Positions 1 through 10,314 of a DNA stretch of 64,000 bases are shown here, one piece after another. This DNA comes from Polaromonas sp. (GTDB lineage: Bacteria > Pseudomonadota > Gammaproteobacteria > Burkholderiales > Burkholderiaceae_C). Each line of letters opens with the position of its first letter. The stretch's first letter is position 1. The stretch lies in contig NZ_JAQSDL010000106.1 in the NCBI RefSeq assembly GCF_029945895.1, forward strand, positions 1 through 64,000, in the 5' to 3' direction. The notes below the pieces were generated by a model that did not search any database, had not been told where the DNA came from, and saw only the letters and a program-made list of their open reading frames with translations. The position numbers and the translations under genes were made by a program.

Positions 1-710
<710 letters not shown>

Positions 711-718
<8 letters not shown>

Positions 719-1892
719 TCTTCTTCTCCTGAGCCTGTTCCATCAGCGCGGTGAAACGGTCGAACAAATACGAAATATCGTGCGGGCCGGGCGAGGCTTC
801 CGGGTGTCCCTGGAAACAGAAGGCCGGCTTGTCGGTGCGGGCCAGGCCCTGCAAGGTGCCGTCGAACAGGCTGATGTGGGTGGGGCGCAGATTCGCCGGC
901 AGGGTTTTTTCATCCACCGCAAAACCGTGGTTCTGGCTGGTGATGCTGACGCGGCCGTTGTCGAGGTCTTTCACCGGATGATTCGCGCCGTGATGGCCGA
1001 ACTTCATCTTGAAGGTTTTCGCGCCGCTGGCCAGCGCCATGATCTGGTGACCCAGGCAGATGCCGAAGGTCGGGATGCCGGTGTCGATCAGCTCGCGCAC
1101 CGCTGCAATCGCGTAGTCGCAGGGTTCCGGATCGCCCGGTCCGTTGGCCAGGAAGATGCCGTCGGGCTTGAGCTTGAGCACGTCGGCAGCGGGCGTCTGC
1201 GCCGGCACCACCGTGATGCGGGCGCCGCGCGCGGCCATCATGCGCAGGATGTTTTTCTTCACGCCGAAGTCGAAGGCGACGACATGGAATTTTGGCGTGA
1301 TCTGCACGCCGTAACCCGAACCCAGCTTCCACTCGGTCTGGGTCCACTCATAGGACTGCTTGCAGGAGACCACCTTGGCCAGGTCGAGGCCGGCCATGTT
1401 GGGGGCACTGCGGGCCACGAGAATCGCTTGTTCAATATGTTCAGGCGACACGTCCTCGCCCGCAGGCAGGGCCAGGATGCAGCCGTTTTGTGCGCCCTGG
1501 GTGCGCAGCATGCGTGTCAGCTGGCGCGTGTCGATGTTGGCAATCGCCACCGTGCCCTCCCTGACCAGGTATTCGGACAGGGTCATGGTGCTGCGAAAAT
1601 TCGACGCGATCAGCGGCAGGTCCTTGATGATCAGCCCGGCGGCATGGACTTTTTCTGCCTCCACGTCTTCGGCATTGATGCCGTAGTTGCCGATATGAGG
1701 GTACGTGAGGGTGACGATCTGCTGGCAGTAGCTGGGATCCGTGAGGATTTCCTGGTAGCCGGTCATGGCGGTGTTGAACACCACCTCACCGACCGTGGAG
1801 CCCACGGCTCCAATGGAATTGCCGATAAAGACCGTGCCGTCTGCGAGCGCCAGGATGGCGTGAGGGGTATTTCCCTGTAGAGACAAAAGCAC
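711..1892 (-). CDS. carA: Carbamoyl-phosphate synthase small (glutaminase) subunit
   Basis: CarA hydrolyses glutamine and channels ammonia to CarB. The 393-residue protein has an N-terminal small-subunit domain and a class I glutamine amidotransferase domain. Cys279 sits in GICLGHQ, and His363/Glu365 sit in [10 protein letters not shown], completing the catalytic triad. I chose the GTG at 1892 because a GGAGAA ribosome-binding site lies 6 bases upstream and the protein then starts VLLSLQG, as in the family; a 14-residue longer reading is open but lacks support. The gene precedes carB with an 8-bp overlap. The 5' leader is long (candidate promoter at 2027-2032). Confidence 0.96.
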
Positions 1893-2026
1893 TGGGTTCT
1901 CCGGGTTGGTTACGGTTCGCCCAAGCGTGCACAAGAAACGTCTCTGTCAAGACTCTTGCGGGCTGCTTTTGTGAGGGTGTTGGCTTGGTATGCGCTCGGG
2001 CGAAGCTGTGTTTTGAAAAGCCCCTG

Positions 2027-2032
2027 ATTATA
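2027..2032 (-). promoter_or_regulatory. Candidate -10 box for carAB
   Basis: The minus strand reads a perfect TATAAT here, about 135 bases before the carA start, directly at the edge of the tandem repeat at 2037-2290. No convincing -35 box lies 16-18 bp upstream; that position is occupied by repeat sequence. The call is therefore tentative. Confidence 0.4.
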
Positions 2033-2036
2033 TAAC

Positions 2037-2290
2037 GCCCCCACGGTCGTGCACTTCGTGTCACTCCCTGCCCCCCCGAGGGGGCTGATTTTCCTAGGGG
2101 CGGCCCGTCGGAAAATCGTCGCCCCCACGGTCGTGCACTTCGTGTCACTCCCTGCCCCTCGAGGGGGCTGATTTTCCTGGGGGCGGCCCGTCGGAAAATC
2201 GTCGCCCCCACGTTCGTTCGCTTCGCGTAGCTTCCTGCCTCCCGAGGGGGCCGCGCGCCTGCGGGCCGGCGGAGCCGGACCCGCGGCCCC
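2037..2290. repeat. Three tandem copies of a GC-rich hairpin repeat
   Basis: The unit begins GCCCCCACGGTCGTGCACTT and is repeated at 2037-2120, 2121-2203 and 2204-2290. Copies 1 and 2 are 84 and 83 bp and nearly identical; each ends in an inverted repeat GATTTTCC...GGAAAATC flanking a G/C-rich loop. Copy 3 diverges in its second half, where it carries the GGGCC-rich arm also seen at 5767, 12874 and 14600. With the sequence at 1893-2036 this fills the 436-bp gap between carA and the methylase gene, in which I see no gene. Confidence 0.85.
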
Positions 2291-2328
2291 AACTGGTAAA
2301 GAAATACCCGGAACGCCCTTGAGCTTGG

Positions 2329-3114
2329 CTAGTTGCGGGAAGTCGAGCTGGCGTAGAGGCAGATGGCCGCGGCAGCCGCCACATTGAGCGACTCCTCGCC
2401 GCCCGGCTGGTCTATGCGGACCTTCAGGCTGGCCCGGGCCATCAGGTCGTCGCTGACGCCCTGCCCCTCGTGCCCCATGGCCCAGGCACAGGGCATGGGC
2501 AAGGTTTGCTGGTGCAGGAAAGCGCCCTGGTGAGAACTGGTCACGAGGATGGGAACGATCAAGCCGTCCAGCGCCTGCGGCTCCACCCCTTCGAGCAGCT
2601 GAAGCCCGAAATGGGCGCCCATGCCCGCCCGCAGCACCTTGGGCGACCACAGCGCCGCCGTTCCCCGGAGCGCAATCACCTGACTGAAACCGAAGGCTGC
2701 AGCGCTGCGCAGCATGGAGCCGACGTTGCCGGCATCCTGCACCCGGTCAAGAATCAGCGAGGCCGCGCCAGGAATCAGGGCTTTTGGCGCCGGCAGGTCC
2801 AGCACGAAACCCATTTTCGCCGGGGACTCCAGCCCACTGATCTCGGGCAGGAGGGCATCCGCGATCACTATGGTTTTGATAGCTGCTCGCGCCCATTCGG
2901 CGGGGGCTTGTGGCCAAAATGACTCTGAAAACACGGCCATCGCCGGTGTCAGCCCGCGCAGCAACGCGGCGCGGCACAGGTGATCGCCCTCCAGCCAGAC
3001 CCGTCCCTGCTTGCGGTAGGCCGTGCTGTCCTGCGAGAGCCTGCGCAAATCCTTGACCAGGGCGTTGTCGCGCGAGCTGACAAAAACCGGGGCTGCCGGC
3101 GATTCGGCACTCAA
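2329..3114 (-). CDS. SpoU/TrmH-family RNA 2'-O-methyltransferase
   Basis: This 261-residue protein should methylate a ribose 2'-OH in rRNA or tRNA with S-adenosylmethionine. It has an N-terminal substrate-binding domain (ITSRDNAL-like start, [14 protein letters not shown]) and a C-terminal SPOUT knot with [27 protein letters not shown] and [17 protein letters not shown]. The start is taken as the TTG at 3114 because it overlaps the rnhB stop (TTGA) and matches the family's length; the reading frame stays open further upstream inside rnhB, which I reject. A dispersed repeat (2867-2922) lies inside the gene. RlmB is the closest family, but the exact target base cannot be told from sequence. Confidence 0.85.
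   Translation of the reverse strand: MSAESPAAPVFVSSRDNALVKDLRRLSQDSTAYRKQGRVWLEGDHLCRAALLRGLTPAMAVFSESFWPQAPAEWARAAIKTIVIADALLPEISGLESPAKMGFVLDLPAPKALIPGAASLILDRVQDAGNVGSMLRSAAAFGFSQVIALRGTAALWSPKVLRAGMGAHFGLQLLEGVEPQALDGLIVPILVTSSHQGAFLHQQTLPMPCAWAMGHEGQGVSDDLMARASLKVRIDQPGGEESLNVAAAAAICLYASSTSRN
2867..2922 (+). repeat. Dispersed ATAGC element, copy 1 (inside the RNA methylase gene)
   Basis: The plus strand carries the core GATAGCTGCTCGCGCCC, then GGGGGCTTGTGGCCAAAAT, matching other copies in the window. It is antisense to the methylase and is translated there as part of the segment around [12 protein letters not shown]. Confidence 0.7.
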
Positions 3115-3728
3115 CGCAGCACCTCGGCCACCGGGCTGAAAGAGCGGCGGTGTTGCGGGCAGGCTCCGTGCGCGCGCAGCGCCGCCAGGTGTTCGGCCGT
3201 GCCGTAGCCCTTGTGGCCGGCAAAACCGTATTGCGGGTATTCGAGGTGGAACTGCTCGCACCAGCGGTCCCGGTGCACCTTGGCCAGGATGGACGCGGCA
3301 GAGATGGCCGGTACCAGCGCGTCGCCCTTGACAATGGCTTCGGCCAGCATGCTAAGCACCGGAAGCCGGTTGCCATCGACCTGGACTTTCACGGGCTTCA
3401 GGCGCAAACCCTCGACCGCGCGTTTCATCGCCAGCATCGTGGCCTGCAGGATGTTGAGCCTGTCGATTTCCTCGACACTGGCCTGCGCGATCGAGCAGCA
3501 CAGCGCCTTGGCAAGGATTTCCTCGTAGAGCTGTTCCCGGCGCCGCGCCGTCAGCACCTTGGAGTCCGCCAGGCCCCTGATGGGCTGCAGGTCGTCCAGG
3601 ATCACCGCAGCGGCCACCACCGGGCCGGCCAGCGGCCCCCGGCCGGCCTCGTCCACGCCGGCCCACAGTCCGGGCGTGTCCCAGGAGAGGGTGACCTGTT
3701 CAGCCTTCAAGAATGTTCTGGATCGCAT
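3111..3728 (-). CDS. rnhB: Ribonuclease HII
   Basis: RNase HII removes RNA from RNA/DNA hybrids and single ribonucleotides from DNA. The 205-residue protein carries the acidic metal-binding residues in [12 protein letters not shown] (Asp26, Glu27), Asp118 (VDGN) and Asp136 ([17 protein letters not shown]). The ATG at 3728 lies inside the end of lpxB (29-bp overlap); a TTG seven codons later is an alternative start. It is near the end of the long envelope-gene run, the usual place for rnhB in Burkholderiales. Confidence 0.95.
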   Translation of the reverse strand: MRSRTFLKAEQVTLSWDTPGLWAGVDEAGRGPLAGPVVAAAVILDDLQPIRGLADSKVLTARRREQLYEEILAKALCCSIAQASVEEIDRLNILQATMLAMKRAVEGLRLKPVKVQVDGNRLPVLSMLAEAIVKGDALVPAISAASILAKVHRDRWCEQFHLEYPQYGFAGHKGYGTAEHLAALRAHGACPQHRRSFSPVAEVLR

Positions 3729-4899
3729 CGGTGGCCAGTTGGGCGGTGTCGCGCCGCAGTTCGTGGTGCAGCTGGGTGAATCGTTGCTCGACGGCGGCTA
3801 TTTTTTCGGGTGCGGATATTTTCGCATCCATCCACTGCAACACCGCACCGGCCAGCGCCTGCGGCGTGGCAGCTTCCTGCAACAGCTCGGGCACGACAAA
3901 ATCGCGGCACAGGATATTGGGCAGGCCCACCCAGGGTTGCAGCTTCTTGCGGCGCATGATCTGCCAGGACAGGCAGTTCATGTTGTAGGCAATCACCATG
4001 GGTCGCTTGAACAGCGCCGCTTCCAGCGTTGCGGTGCCGCTGGCAATCAGCGTCACATCGCAAGCCGCCAGCACCGTGTGCGACTGCCCGGTGACGATCT
4101 GCACTTGTGCCCCCACACCTGCGTCCCGCGCTGCCTGTTCGATCTGCTGGCGCAAGGCGGGCACCGCAGGAACTACCATTTTGATAGCAGGTTGCGCCCG
4201 CTGGACAAGGGCTGCAGCCCGAAAGAACCTGTCAGCCAGGTACTGGATCTCGGAGCGACGGCTGCCCGGCAACACAGCCAGTACCTGATCATCCGCTGCC
4301 AGGCCCAGCGCTTGCCGGGCCGCCGCCTTGTCGGGCTGCATCGGGATCATGCCGGCCAGCGGGTGGCCCACATAGGTGGCGGCAATGCCGTGCTGCGCCA
4401 GCAAGGCCGGCTCAAAGGGGAAGATGCACAACACATGGTCCACACTGCGGCGGATTTTTTCGACACGGTCGGCGCGCCAGGCCCAGACCGAGGGGCTGAT
4501 GAAATGAACGGTGCGTATGCCGGCGGCCTTGAGGTCAGCCTCCAGGTCGAGGTTGAAGTCGGGTGCATCGACGCCGATGAACACATCGGGCCGCAACTGC
4601 AGCAGCCGCTGCCGGAGCTGGCGGCGGATGCCGACAATTTCGCGGTAGTGCCGCAGTACCTCGACATAACCGCGCACCGCCAGCTTTTCGCTGGGCCACC
4701 AGGCGGAGAAGCCACGCCCTGCCATTTGTGGCCCGCCTATGCCAACCGCCGTCAGCCCCGGCCAGCGTGCATGAAAACCGTCGAGCAGCAAACCGGCCAG
4801 CAGGTCACCGGAGGTTTCGCCGGCGACCAGGGCAAACGCGGGGGCCTTGGGGGTGCCGGCCACTCCACGGGCCGGCAGAGAGCTGGGTGCGTCCGGCAC
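3700..4899 (-). CDS. lpxB: Lipid-A-disaccharide synthase
   Basis: LpxB joins UDP-diacylglucosamine and lipid X to form the beta-1,6 disaccharide of lipid A at the inner-membrane surface. The 399-residue protein has the family start [16 protein letters not shown] and GIGGPQM, then [24 protein letters not shown]-type [10 protein letters not shown] and MVIAYNMN. It follows lpxA with a 7-bp gap and overlaps rnhB. A dispersed repeat (4172-4225) is translated in the middle as the stretch around [15 protein letters not shown] without obvious damage to the domain. Confidence 0.96.
   Translation of the reverse strand: MPDAPSSLPARGVAGTPKAPAFALVAGETSGDLLAGLLLDGFHARWPGLTAVGIGGPQMAGRGFSAWWPSEKLAVRGYVEVLRHYREIVGIRRQLRQRLLQLRPDVFIGVDAPDFNLDLEADLKAAGIRTVHFISPSVWAWRADRVEKIRRSVDHVLCIFPFEPALLAQHGIAATYVGHPLAGMIPMQPDKAAARQALGLAADDQVLAVLPGSRRSEIQYLADRFFRAAALVQRAQPAIKMVVPAVPALRQQIEQAARDAGVGAQVQIVTGQSHTVLAACDVTLIASGTATLEAALFKRPMVIAYNMNCLSWQIMRRKKLQPWVGLPNILCRDFVVPELLQEAATPQALAGAVLQWMDAKISAPEKIAAVEQRFTQLHHELRRDTAQLATDAIQNILEG
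4172..4225 (+). repeat. Dispersed ATAGC element, copy 2 (inside lpxB)
   Basis: The plus strand reads ACTACCATTTTGATAGCAGG followed by TTGCGCCCG and AAGGGCTGCAGCCCG. It is the clearest match to the copies at 2867 and 59184, and lies antisense within lpxB. Confidence 0.75.
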
Positions 4900-4906
4900 G
4901 AGAGGC

Positions 4907-5701
4907 CTAACGCACGATGCCGCGCTGCGGCGAAGTGGCTTCCAGAAACCCGAGCATCATCTGGACATCGGTTTCGGCTTCGGGATGCCGGGCCGTCAGC
5001 GTGGCGATGCGCGCCCTGGCCTGCTCCAGCGTCAGGTCCTCCCGGTACAGGGCCTTGTGCATGCCCTTGACGGCGGCGATGCGCTCCGGCGTGTAGCCGC
5101 GCCGGCGCAGGCCCTCATAGTTCATCGAACGCGCCCCCGCGGGCTGGCCCTGGCACATCACGAACGGCGGCAGATCGGCAAACAGCAGCGAACACATGGC
5201 GGTCATGCTGTGCGCACCCAGCCGGACAAACTGGTGCACCACAGTGAAGCCGCCCAGGATGACCCAGTCGCCGACATGTACATGGCCGGCCAGCTGCGAA
5301 TTGTTGGCAAAAATCGTGTGGTTGCCGACATCGCAGTCGTGCGCGAGGTGCACGTAAGCCATGATCCAGTTGTCGTTGCCGATCCGCGTCACCCCGGTGT
5401 CGCCGGGCGATCCGATATTGAAGGTGCAGAACTCACGGATGGTGTTGCGGTCGCCGATAACCAGTTCGCAGGGCTCTCCCGCATACTTCTTGTCCTGCGG
5501 AATGGCACCCAGCGAATTGAACTGGAAAATGCGGTTGTCGCGCCCTATCGTCGTGTGGCCCTCGATGACGCAATGCGCGCCAATCGTCGTGCCGGCCGCG
5601 ACCTTGACGTGCGGACCGATCACGGTGTACGGTCCCACGCTGACACTGCTGTCGAGCTGGGCCTGGGGATCAACCAGCGCGGTGGGATGTATAGCCATCA
5701 T
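4907..5701 (-). CDS. lpxA: UDP-N-acetylglucosamine acyltransferase
   Basis: LpxA transfers a 3-hydroxyacyl chain from ACP to UDP-GlcNAc, the first step of lipid A synthesis. The 264-residue protein is a left-handed beta-helix with many hexapeptide repeats from residue 5 to about 190. It has the catalytic histidine in HLAHDCDVG (His121) and an alpha-helical C-terminal part. Two adjacent ATG codons (5701 and 5698) could start it; MAIHPTA is the usual start. It lies between fabZ and lpxB, but a 239-bp repeat-filled gap separates it from fabZ. Confidence 0.96.
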   Translation of the reverse strand: MMAIHPTALVDPQAQLDSSVSVGPYTVIGPHVKVAAGTTIGAHCVIEGHTTIGRDNRIFQFNSLGAIPQDKKYAGEPCELVIGDRNTIREFCTFNIGSPGDTGVTRIGNDNWIMAYVHLAHDCDVGNHTIFANNSQLAGHVHVGDWVILGGFTVVHQFVRLGAHSMTAMCSLLFADLPPFVMCQGQPAGARSMNYEGLRRRGYTPERIAAVKGMHKALYREDLTLEQARARIATLTARHPEAETDVQMMLGFLEATSPQRGIVR

Positions 5702-5766
5702 GAAAAAAGATACTGTGCAGCGAAGACGTGGGCCACCAGCAGCGCGGGCAAGCGCCTCTTCAAGCC

Positions 5767-5939
5767 GGGGCCGCGGGACTGGCTTCGCCAGACCGCAGGC
5801 GCAGCGGCCCCCTCGGGGCTGGTACCTGCGGCTCCAAACCTGCTTGAGCAGGTTTGGACAGGCACCAGAAGCGAAGCCTCTGGCGAGCGGCGGCCTGCAA
5901 GGTGCAGCGCATTACCCGAAGCGAAAAGCGTGGGGGCCA
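5767..5939. repeat. GC-rich intergenic hairpin repeat with a nested segment
   Basis: The outer element matches the copy at 14600-14688: GGGGCCGC (5767-5774) pairs with GCGGCCCC (5804-5811), and the end reads CGAAGCGAAAAGCGTGGGGG. Between them about 95 bp (roughly 5819-5915) have no counterpart in the other copies. Within this lies a 12-bp-stem hairpin, 5833-5858 (CCAAACCTGCT/AGCAGGTTTGG). It fills the gap between fabZ and lpxA; no gene is seen. Confidence 0.75.
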
Positions 5940-5940
5940 T

Positions 5941-6381
5941 TCAAGCAATGCTGCGCATGGTGCACATCAGCTCGGCCTCGCAGACCATGTTGTCGTTCAC
6001 CCGGGCCACACCCTTGAACTTGAACACACCGGCCTTGAGCCGCTCCAGCGTGACGTCCATGATCAGCTGGTCGCCGGGCTCCACCGGCCGCTTGAAGCGC
6101 GCGCCGTCGATGCCGGCAAAGTAATACACGGTCTTGTCATCGGGCGTCACACCCTGCATGTCGAAAGCCAGCAGGGCGGCGGCCTGCGCCATGGCTTCGA
6201 GCATCAGCACACCCGGCATCACCGGCCGGTGCGGGAAATGCCCGGTGAAAAACGGCTCGTTGATCGTGACGTTCTTCAGCGCCTTGATGCGCTTGCCTTT
6301 TTCCAGTTCCAGCACCCGGTCCACCAGCAGAAAGGGAAAGCGGTGCGGGAGCTGCTTGAGAATTTGGTGAATGTCCATCAT
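5941..6381 (-). CDS. fabZ: 3-hydroxyacyl-ACP dehydratase FabZ
   Basis: FabZ dehydrates 3-hydroxyacyl-ACP in fatty acid elongation and balances lipid A against phospholipid synthesis. The 146-residue single hot-dog-fold protein carries the catalytic His48 in [12 protein letters not shown] and Glu62 in LMLEAMAQA. Its ATG overlaps the lpxD stop by 4 bp (ATGA), indicating coupling. The length is typical of the family. Confidence 0.97.
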   Translation of the reverse strand: MMDIHQILKQLPHRFPFLLVDRVLELEKGKRIKALKNVTINEPFFTGHFPHRPVMPGVLMLEAMAQAAALLAFDMQGVTPDDKTVYYFAGIDGARFKRPVEPGDQLIMDVTLERLKAGVFKFKGVARVNDNMVCEAELMCTMRSIA

Positions 6382-7463
6382 GATTTTTCTTCGGTCTTTC
6401 CAGAGGCTTTGTCAGTCGTTTGCTCGAGCGCCTTGAGGCGTTCACGCAAGGCGTGAAGCTGCTTGAGTGTGGCTGCATTTTTTTCCCACTGCGCATTGTC
6501 GTCGATGGGAAAGAGCCCGGTGTAATGCCCCGGCTTGTGAATCGAGCGGGTCACCACTGAAGCGGCGGAAATATGCACGTGGTCGGCCAGGCTCAAATGT
6601 CCCAGCACCACCGCACCGCCGCCAATGGTGCAATGGGCACCAATGGTGGCACTGCCCGCCACCCCGGCACAACCGGCCATGGCCGTGTGCGCGCCCACGC
6701 GCACGTTGTGGCCGATCTGCACCAGGTTGTCCAGCTTGACGCCGTCTTCAAGCACGGTGTCCTGCAACGCACCCCGGTCGATGCAGGTGTTGGCGCCTAT
6801 CTCGACGTCGTTGCCGATGCGCACGGCGCCCAACTGCTCGATTTTTTCCCACCGACCGGCATGTGGCGCAAAGCCGAAACCGTCGGCGCCAATCACGGCA
6901 CCCGGGTGGACGATGCATCGCTCACCCAGGGAGCAGCCGTCGGCAACGGTCACGCGGGCCGACAGGCGCGTCCCGGTGCCGATCCGGACGTGGTTGCCAA
7001 TGACGCTGTGCGCGCCGACCTCAACACCGGCATTGAGCACCGCCTGGGCGCCAATGCATGCAAAGGCACCCACCACCACACCGGGCGCCAGGCGAGCCTG
7101 GGGGTCGATAAAGGCGCTGGGGTGAATGGGGAGCCCGCTGGTCGCCCCGGAAGAGCCCGACCGCGCGTGCTCGCGCTTCCAGAGCTGGGTGACGCGGGCA
7201 AAGTAGAAATACGGGTCCTCAACGATGATGCAGGCGCCGCGCAGCATCGCCGCCTCGGCCGCGCCAGGCCCCACCACTACGCAGGCGGCGGCTGACCGGG
7301 CGAGTTTGCCCTGGTATTTCGGATGGCTAAGGAAAGTCAGCTCGGCCGCGCCGGCCGATTCGAGCGGGGCAAGCCGCTCGACCAGGACATCCGGGTCTCC
7401 GACCAGCCGGGCGTCGAATTCGCCGGCCAGCGCTGCAACAATGTCCCCGAGTCTGAGCGTCAC
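6378..7463 (-). CDS. lpxD: UDP-3-O-(3-hydroxyacyl)glucosamine N-acyltransferase
   Basis: LpxD adds the second, amide-linked 3-hydroxyacyl chain in lipid A synthesis. The 361-residue protein has the N-terminal uridine-binding domain (LTFLSHPKY), a long hexapeptide beta-helix with GADGFGFAP and [15 protein letters not shown], and a C-terminal helix. The start is the GTG at 7463, with a weak AGGGA upstream. It follows skp by 25 bp and overlaps fabZ by 4 bp. The N-terminal start is the only uncertain point. Confidence 0.95.
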   Translation of the reverse strand: MTLRLGDIVAALAGEFDARLVGDPDVLVERLAPLESAGAAELTFLSHPKYQGKLARSAAACVVVGPGAAEAAMLRGACIIVEDPYFYFARVTQLWKREHARSGSSGATSGLPIHPSAFIDPQARLAPGVVVGAFACIGAQAVLNAGVEVGAHSVIGNHVRIGTGTRLSARVTVADGCSLGERCIVHPGAVIGADGFGFAPHAGRWEKIEQLGAVRIGNDVEIGANTCIDRGALQDTVLEDGVKLDNLVQIGHNVRVGAHTAMAGCAGVAGSATIGAHCTIGGGAVVLGHLSLADHVHISAASVVTRSIHKPGHYTGLFPIDDNAQWEKNAATLKQLHALRERLKALEQTTDKASGKTEEKS

Positions 7464-7488
7464 ACCTGGTGTGTCCCTGAGTGCGGGC

Positions 7489-7995
7489 TTATCTGGCGGC
7501 GTTGAGCGCCCTGATCACCTTGTCGGTGATGTCATGCTTGGGGTTGGCGTAGACCGCTTCCTGCAGGATGAGATCGTACTTCTCGGCCTCGGCAACGGTC
7601 TTGACAACCTTGTTGGCGCGCTCGATGACCTGCTGCAACTCTTCGTTCTTGCGCGCGTTGAGGTCTTCCTGGAATTCACGGCGCTTACGCTGGAAATCCC
7701 GGTCCTGTTCCACGAGCTGCTTCTGGCGGGCCACGCGCTGGCTCTCCGCCAAGGTGGGCGCCTCGCGGTCGAACTTGTCGGCCATGGCCTTGAGTTGCGT
7801 CCCGACGTCGGTGAGATCCTTCTCACGCTTGCCGAATTCCTGCTCCAGCTTGGCCTGGGCCGCCTTGGCACTGTTGGCTTCACGAAAGATACGGTCGATG
7901 TTGACGATGCCGATCTTGAAGTCCTGCGCGGCTGCCGCAAACGCGGCCAGCGCCATCACGGCAGCAAGGAAGAACTTGAGTGAAAAGGATTTCAT
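7489..7995 (-). CDS. skp: Periplasmic OmpH/Skp-family chaperone
   Basis: Skp holds unfolded outer-membrane proteins in the periplasm and delivers them to the BAM complex. The 168-residue protein starts with a signal peptide ([20 protein letters not shown], cleavage near AAAQ) and continues with [12 protein letters not shown] and a long charged coiled coil (residues 45-125), as in the family. Its ATG shares one base with the bamA stop (TAATG), so it is coupled to bamA. Confidence 0.93.
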   Translation of the reverse strand: MKSFSLKFFLAAVMALAAFAAAAQDFKIGIVNIDRIFREANSAKAAQAKLEQEFGKREKDLTDVGTQLKAMADKFDREAPTLAESQRVARQKQLVEQDRDFQRKRREFQEDLNARKNEELQQVIERANKVVKTVAEAEKYDLILQEAVYANPKHDITDKVIRALNAAR

Positions 7996-10301
7996 TAGAA
8001 GGATGTACCAATCTGGAATTGCAGTCTCTGGATTTTATCCGTCGGCTTCTTGTTCAGGGGATGGGCAAACGCCAGCCGCAGCGGTCCGAGCGGCGAGATC
8101 CAGCTCACACCGAAACCCACCGATGAGCGCATCTCGCTGAGTGAATATTTCTCGTTCTCGCCAAACACATTGCCCGCGTCGACGAAACCGAAAAGCCGCA
8201 GGGTCCTGTCGTTGCCTGCGCCGGGAAACGGCGCCAGGATTTCGGCGTTCAGTGTGATCTTTTTCGGCCCGCCAATGGAGTTGTCCTGGCTGTCACGGGG
8301 ACCCAGGGTACCCGGCTCATAGCCGCGCACCGAACCCAGGCCGCCGGAGTAGAAATTCTTGAACACCGGGAAAGGTTGTCCGTTCAGGCCCTTGCCCCAG
8401 CCCAATTCGGTGTTCAGCGCAATGGTGAACTGCTTGTTCAGCGGGATGTACTGCTGGAACTGGTAGTTGGCGCGCAGGAAGCGGGCATCTCCTGCAACGC
8501 CCCAATCGCCATAGACGCGCTGAAAGCGCCCCTTGCTCGGGACGATGGCGCTGTCGCGCTCATCACGCGACCAGCCTACGGTCAAGGGCACGGAATTGCT
8601 CTTGGCCCCAAAGGTATTGATATAAGTCTGATAGACCACCGGGAGGTTGGTGCCGGAAATATCGATCTGCTCGAGTCCCCCGCCGAAATAGACCGTATCG
8701 ACTTCGCTGAAGGGCACACCGAAACGAATGCTGGCGCCAGTGGTCTTGAGCGCATAGTCGGTGTTCAACACGCCGATCTGGCTGTTGTAGGGGCGCGAAG
8801 TGCGTGTATACACGTCGATGGTCCGGGAAATGCCGTCATTCGTGAAATAGGGGTCCACGGTGCTCAGCACCAGTTGCCGGTTGTACTTGCCGGTGTTGAC
8901 CTCCAGGCCCAGGTAGTTGCCGGTACCGAAAGCATTTTCCTGCTTGAAACCGAACACCAGAGACAGGCGGTCGGCGCTGGAAAAGCCGGCACCGAGCTGC
9001 AGGTTGCCCGTGGGTTTTTCCACCACCGCGAGGTTCAGGTCCACCTGGTCAGGCGTGCCCGGCACTTCCTGCGTGTCGATGTTGACTTCGGTGAAGAACC
9101 CGAGACGGTCCACGCGATCACGCGACAGGCGGATCTTGTCGCCGTCATACCAGGAAGCCTCGAACTGGCGGAACTCCCGGCGCACCACTTCATCGCGCGT
9201 GCGGTTGTTGCCGCTGATGTTGATGCGTCGCACATAGGCGCGGCGCGAGGGCTCGCCCTGCAGCACAAAAGCCACGCGGTTGTTGGTCCGGTCGATTTCG
9301 GGCTGGGCGTCCACCTTGGCAAAGGCAAACCCGAAACTGCCGTAATATTCGACGAAGGCCTTGACGGTCTGGGCCACCTGGTCGGCGTTATAGGGTTCGC
9401 CCGGCTTGATGGTGACCAGGGACTTGAACTCGTCCTCGCGTTCGAGGAAATTGCCTTCGAGCTTGACACCGGACACGGTGAAACGTTCGCCCTCGGAGAT
9501 GTTGATGGTGACCGAAATATCCTGCTTGTTCGGGGAGATGGCGACCTGGGTGGAGTCGACCTTGAACTCCAGGTAACCGCGCGTCAGATAGTAGGAGCGC
9601 AGGGTTTCAATGTCGGCATTGAGCTTGGCACGCGAGTAACGGTCCGACTTGGTGTACCAGCTCAGCCAGCCGCCGGTGTCCAGGTCGAACAGGCCGCGCA
9701 ATGTGGACTCGCTGAACACCTTGTTGCCGACAATGCGGATTTCCTTGATCTTGGCAACATCGCCCTCGGTCACGCTGAAGGTCACGTTGACCCGGTTGCG
9801 CTCGATCGGGGTCACGGTGGTCACCACCTCGGCGCCGTACAGGCTGCGGTTGATGTACTGCCGCTTGAGCTCCTGCTCGGCCCGGTCTGCCAGCGCCTTG
9901 TCGAAAGGCCGGCCATCGGTGAGGCCGATTTCGCGCAGCGCTTTTTTGAGCACTTCCTTGTCAAACTCCTTGGCCCCGACAAAATCCACGTCGGCAACCG
10001 TGGGACGCTCCTCGACAATCACGACCAGCACATCACCGCTGACTTCAAGGCGCACATCCTTGAACAGGCCCAGCCCGAACAGAGCGCGGATCGCACCGGC
10101 TCCCTTGTCGTCGTTATAGGTCTCACCCACCCGGAAAGGGAGCGACGCAAAAATGGTCCCGGGCTCGACGCGCTGCAGGCCTTCGACGCGGATGTCGCGA
10201 ACGGTGAAGGGATCCACGGCCCAGGCTGCATGCGCGATGAGAAAGCTGGCCACCACCGCGGAAACGCTGCGGACCTTGAATCGTTTGATTTGTTTTTGCA
10301 T
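7995..10301 (-). CDS. bamA: Outer membrane protein assembly factor BamA
   Basis: BamA is the central Omp85 channel that inserts beta-barrel proteins into the outer membrane. The start is placed at the ATG at 10301 (MQKQIKRF), giving a 768-residue precursor with a signal peptide cleaved near AWA/VDPF; the frame is open 17 codons further but that part overlaps rseP. POTRA repeats (from FTVRDIRVEGLQRVEPG) occupy the N-terminal half. The C-terminal half is a barrel with GEPYNADQV-type turns, the GSVRGYEPGTLGPRD segment and a terminal Phe. It lies between rseP (13 bp away) and skp. Confidence 0.96.
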   Translation of the reverse strand: MQKQIKRFKVRSVSAVVASFLIAHAAWAVDPFTVRDIRVEGLQRVEPGTIFASLPFRVGETYNDDKGAGAIRALFGLGLFKDVRLEVSGDVLVVIVEERPTVADVDFVGAKEFDKEVLKKALREIGLTDGRPFDKALADRAEQELKRQYINRSLYGAEVVTTVTPIERNRVNVTFSVTEGDVAKIKEIRIVGNKVFSESTLRGLFDLDTGGWLSWYTKSDRYSRAKLNADIETLRSYYLTRGYLEFKVDSTQVAISPNKQDISVTINISEGERFTVSGVKLEGNFLEREDEFKSLVTIKPGEPYNADQVAQTVKAFVEYYGSFGFAFAKVDAQPEIDRTNNRVAFVLQGEPSRRAYVRRINISGNNRTRDEVVRREFRQFEASWYDGDKIRLSRDRVDRLGFFTEVNIDTQEVPGTPDQVDLNLAVVEKPTGNLQLGAGFSSADRLSLVFGFKQENAFGTGNYLGLEVNTGKYNRQLVLSTVDPYFTNDGISRTIDVYTRTSRPYNSQIGVLNTDYALKTTGASIRFGVPFSEVDTVYFGGGLEQIDISGTNLPVVYQTYINTFGAKSNSVPLTVGWSRDERDSAIVPSKGRFQRVYGDWGVAGDARFLRANYQFQQYIPLNKQFTIALNTELGWGKGLNGQPFPVFKNFYSGGLGSVRGYEPGTLGPRDSQDNSIGGPKKITLNAEILAPFPGAGNDRTLRLFGFVDAGNVFGENEKYSLSEMRSSVGFGVSWISPLGPLRLAFAHPLNKKPTDKIQRLQFQIGTSF

Positions 10302-10314
10302 GAAAAGTATGGAG

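Noticed and set aside
1945-1950. Perfect TTGACA on the minus strand as the carA -35 box
   Set aside because: No acceptable -10 box lies 16-18 bp downstream (CGCTTG region).
2037-2290. Tandem repeats as a CRISPR array
   Set aside because: Repeats are 83-87 bp and contiguous, without unique spacers, and no cas genes are present.
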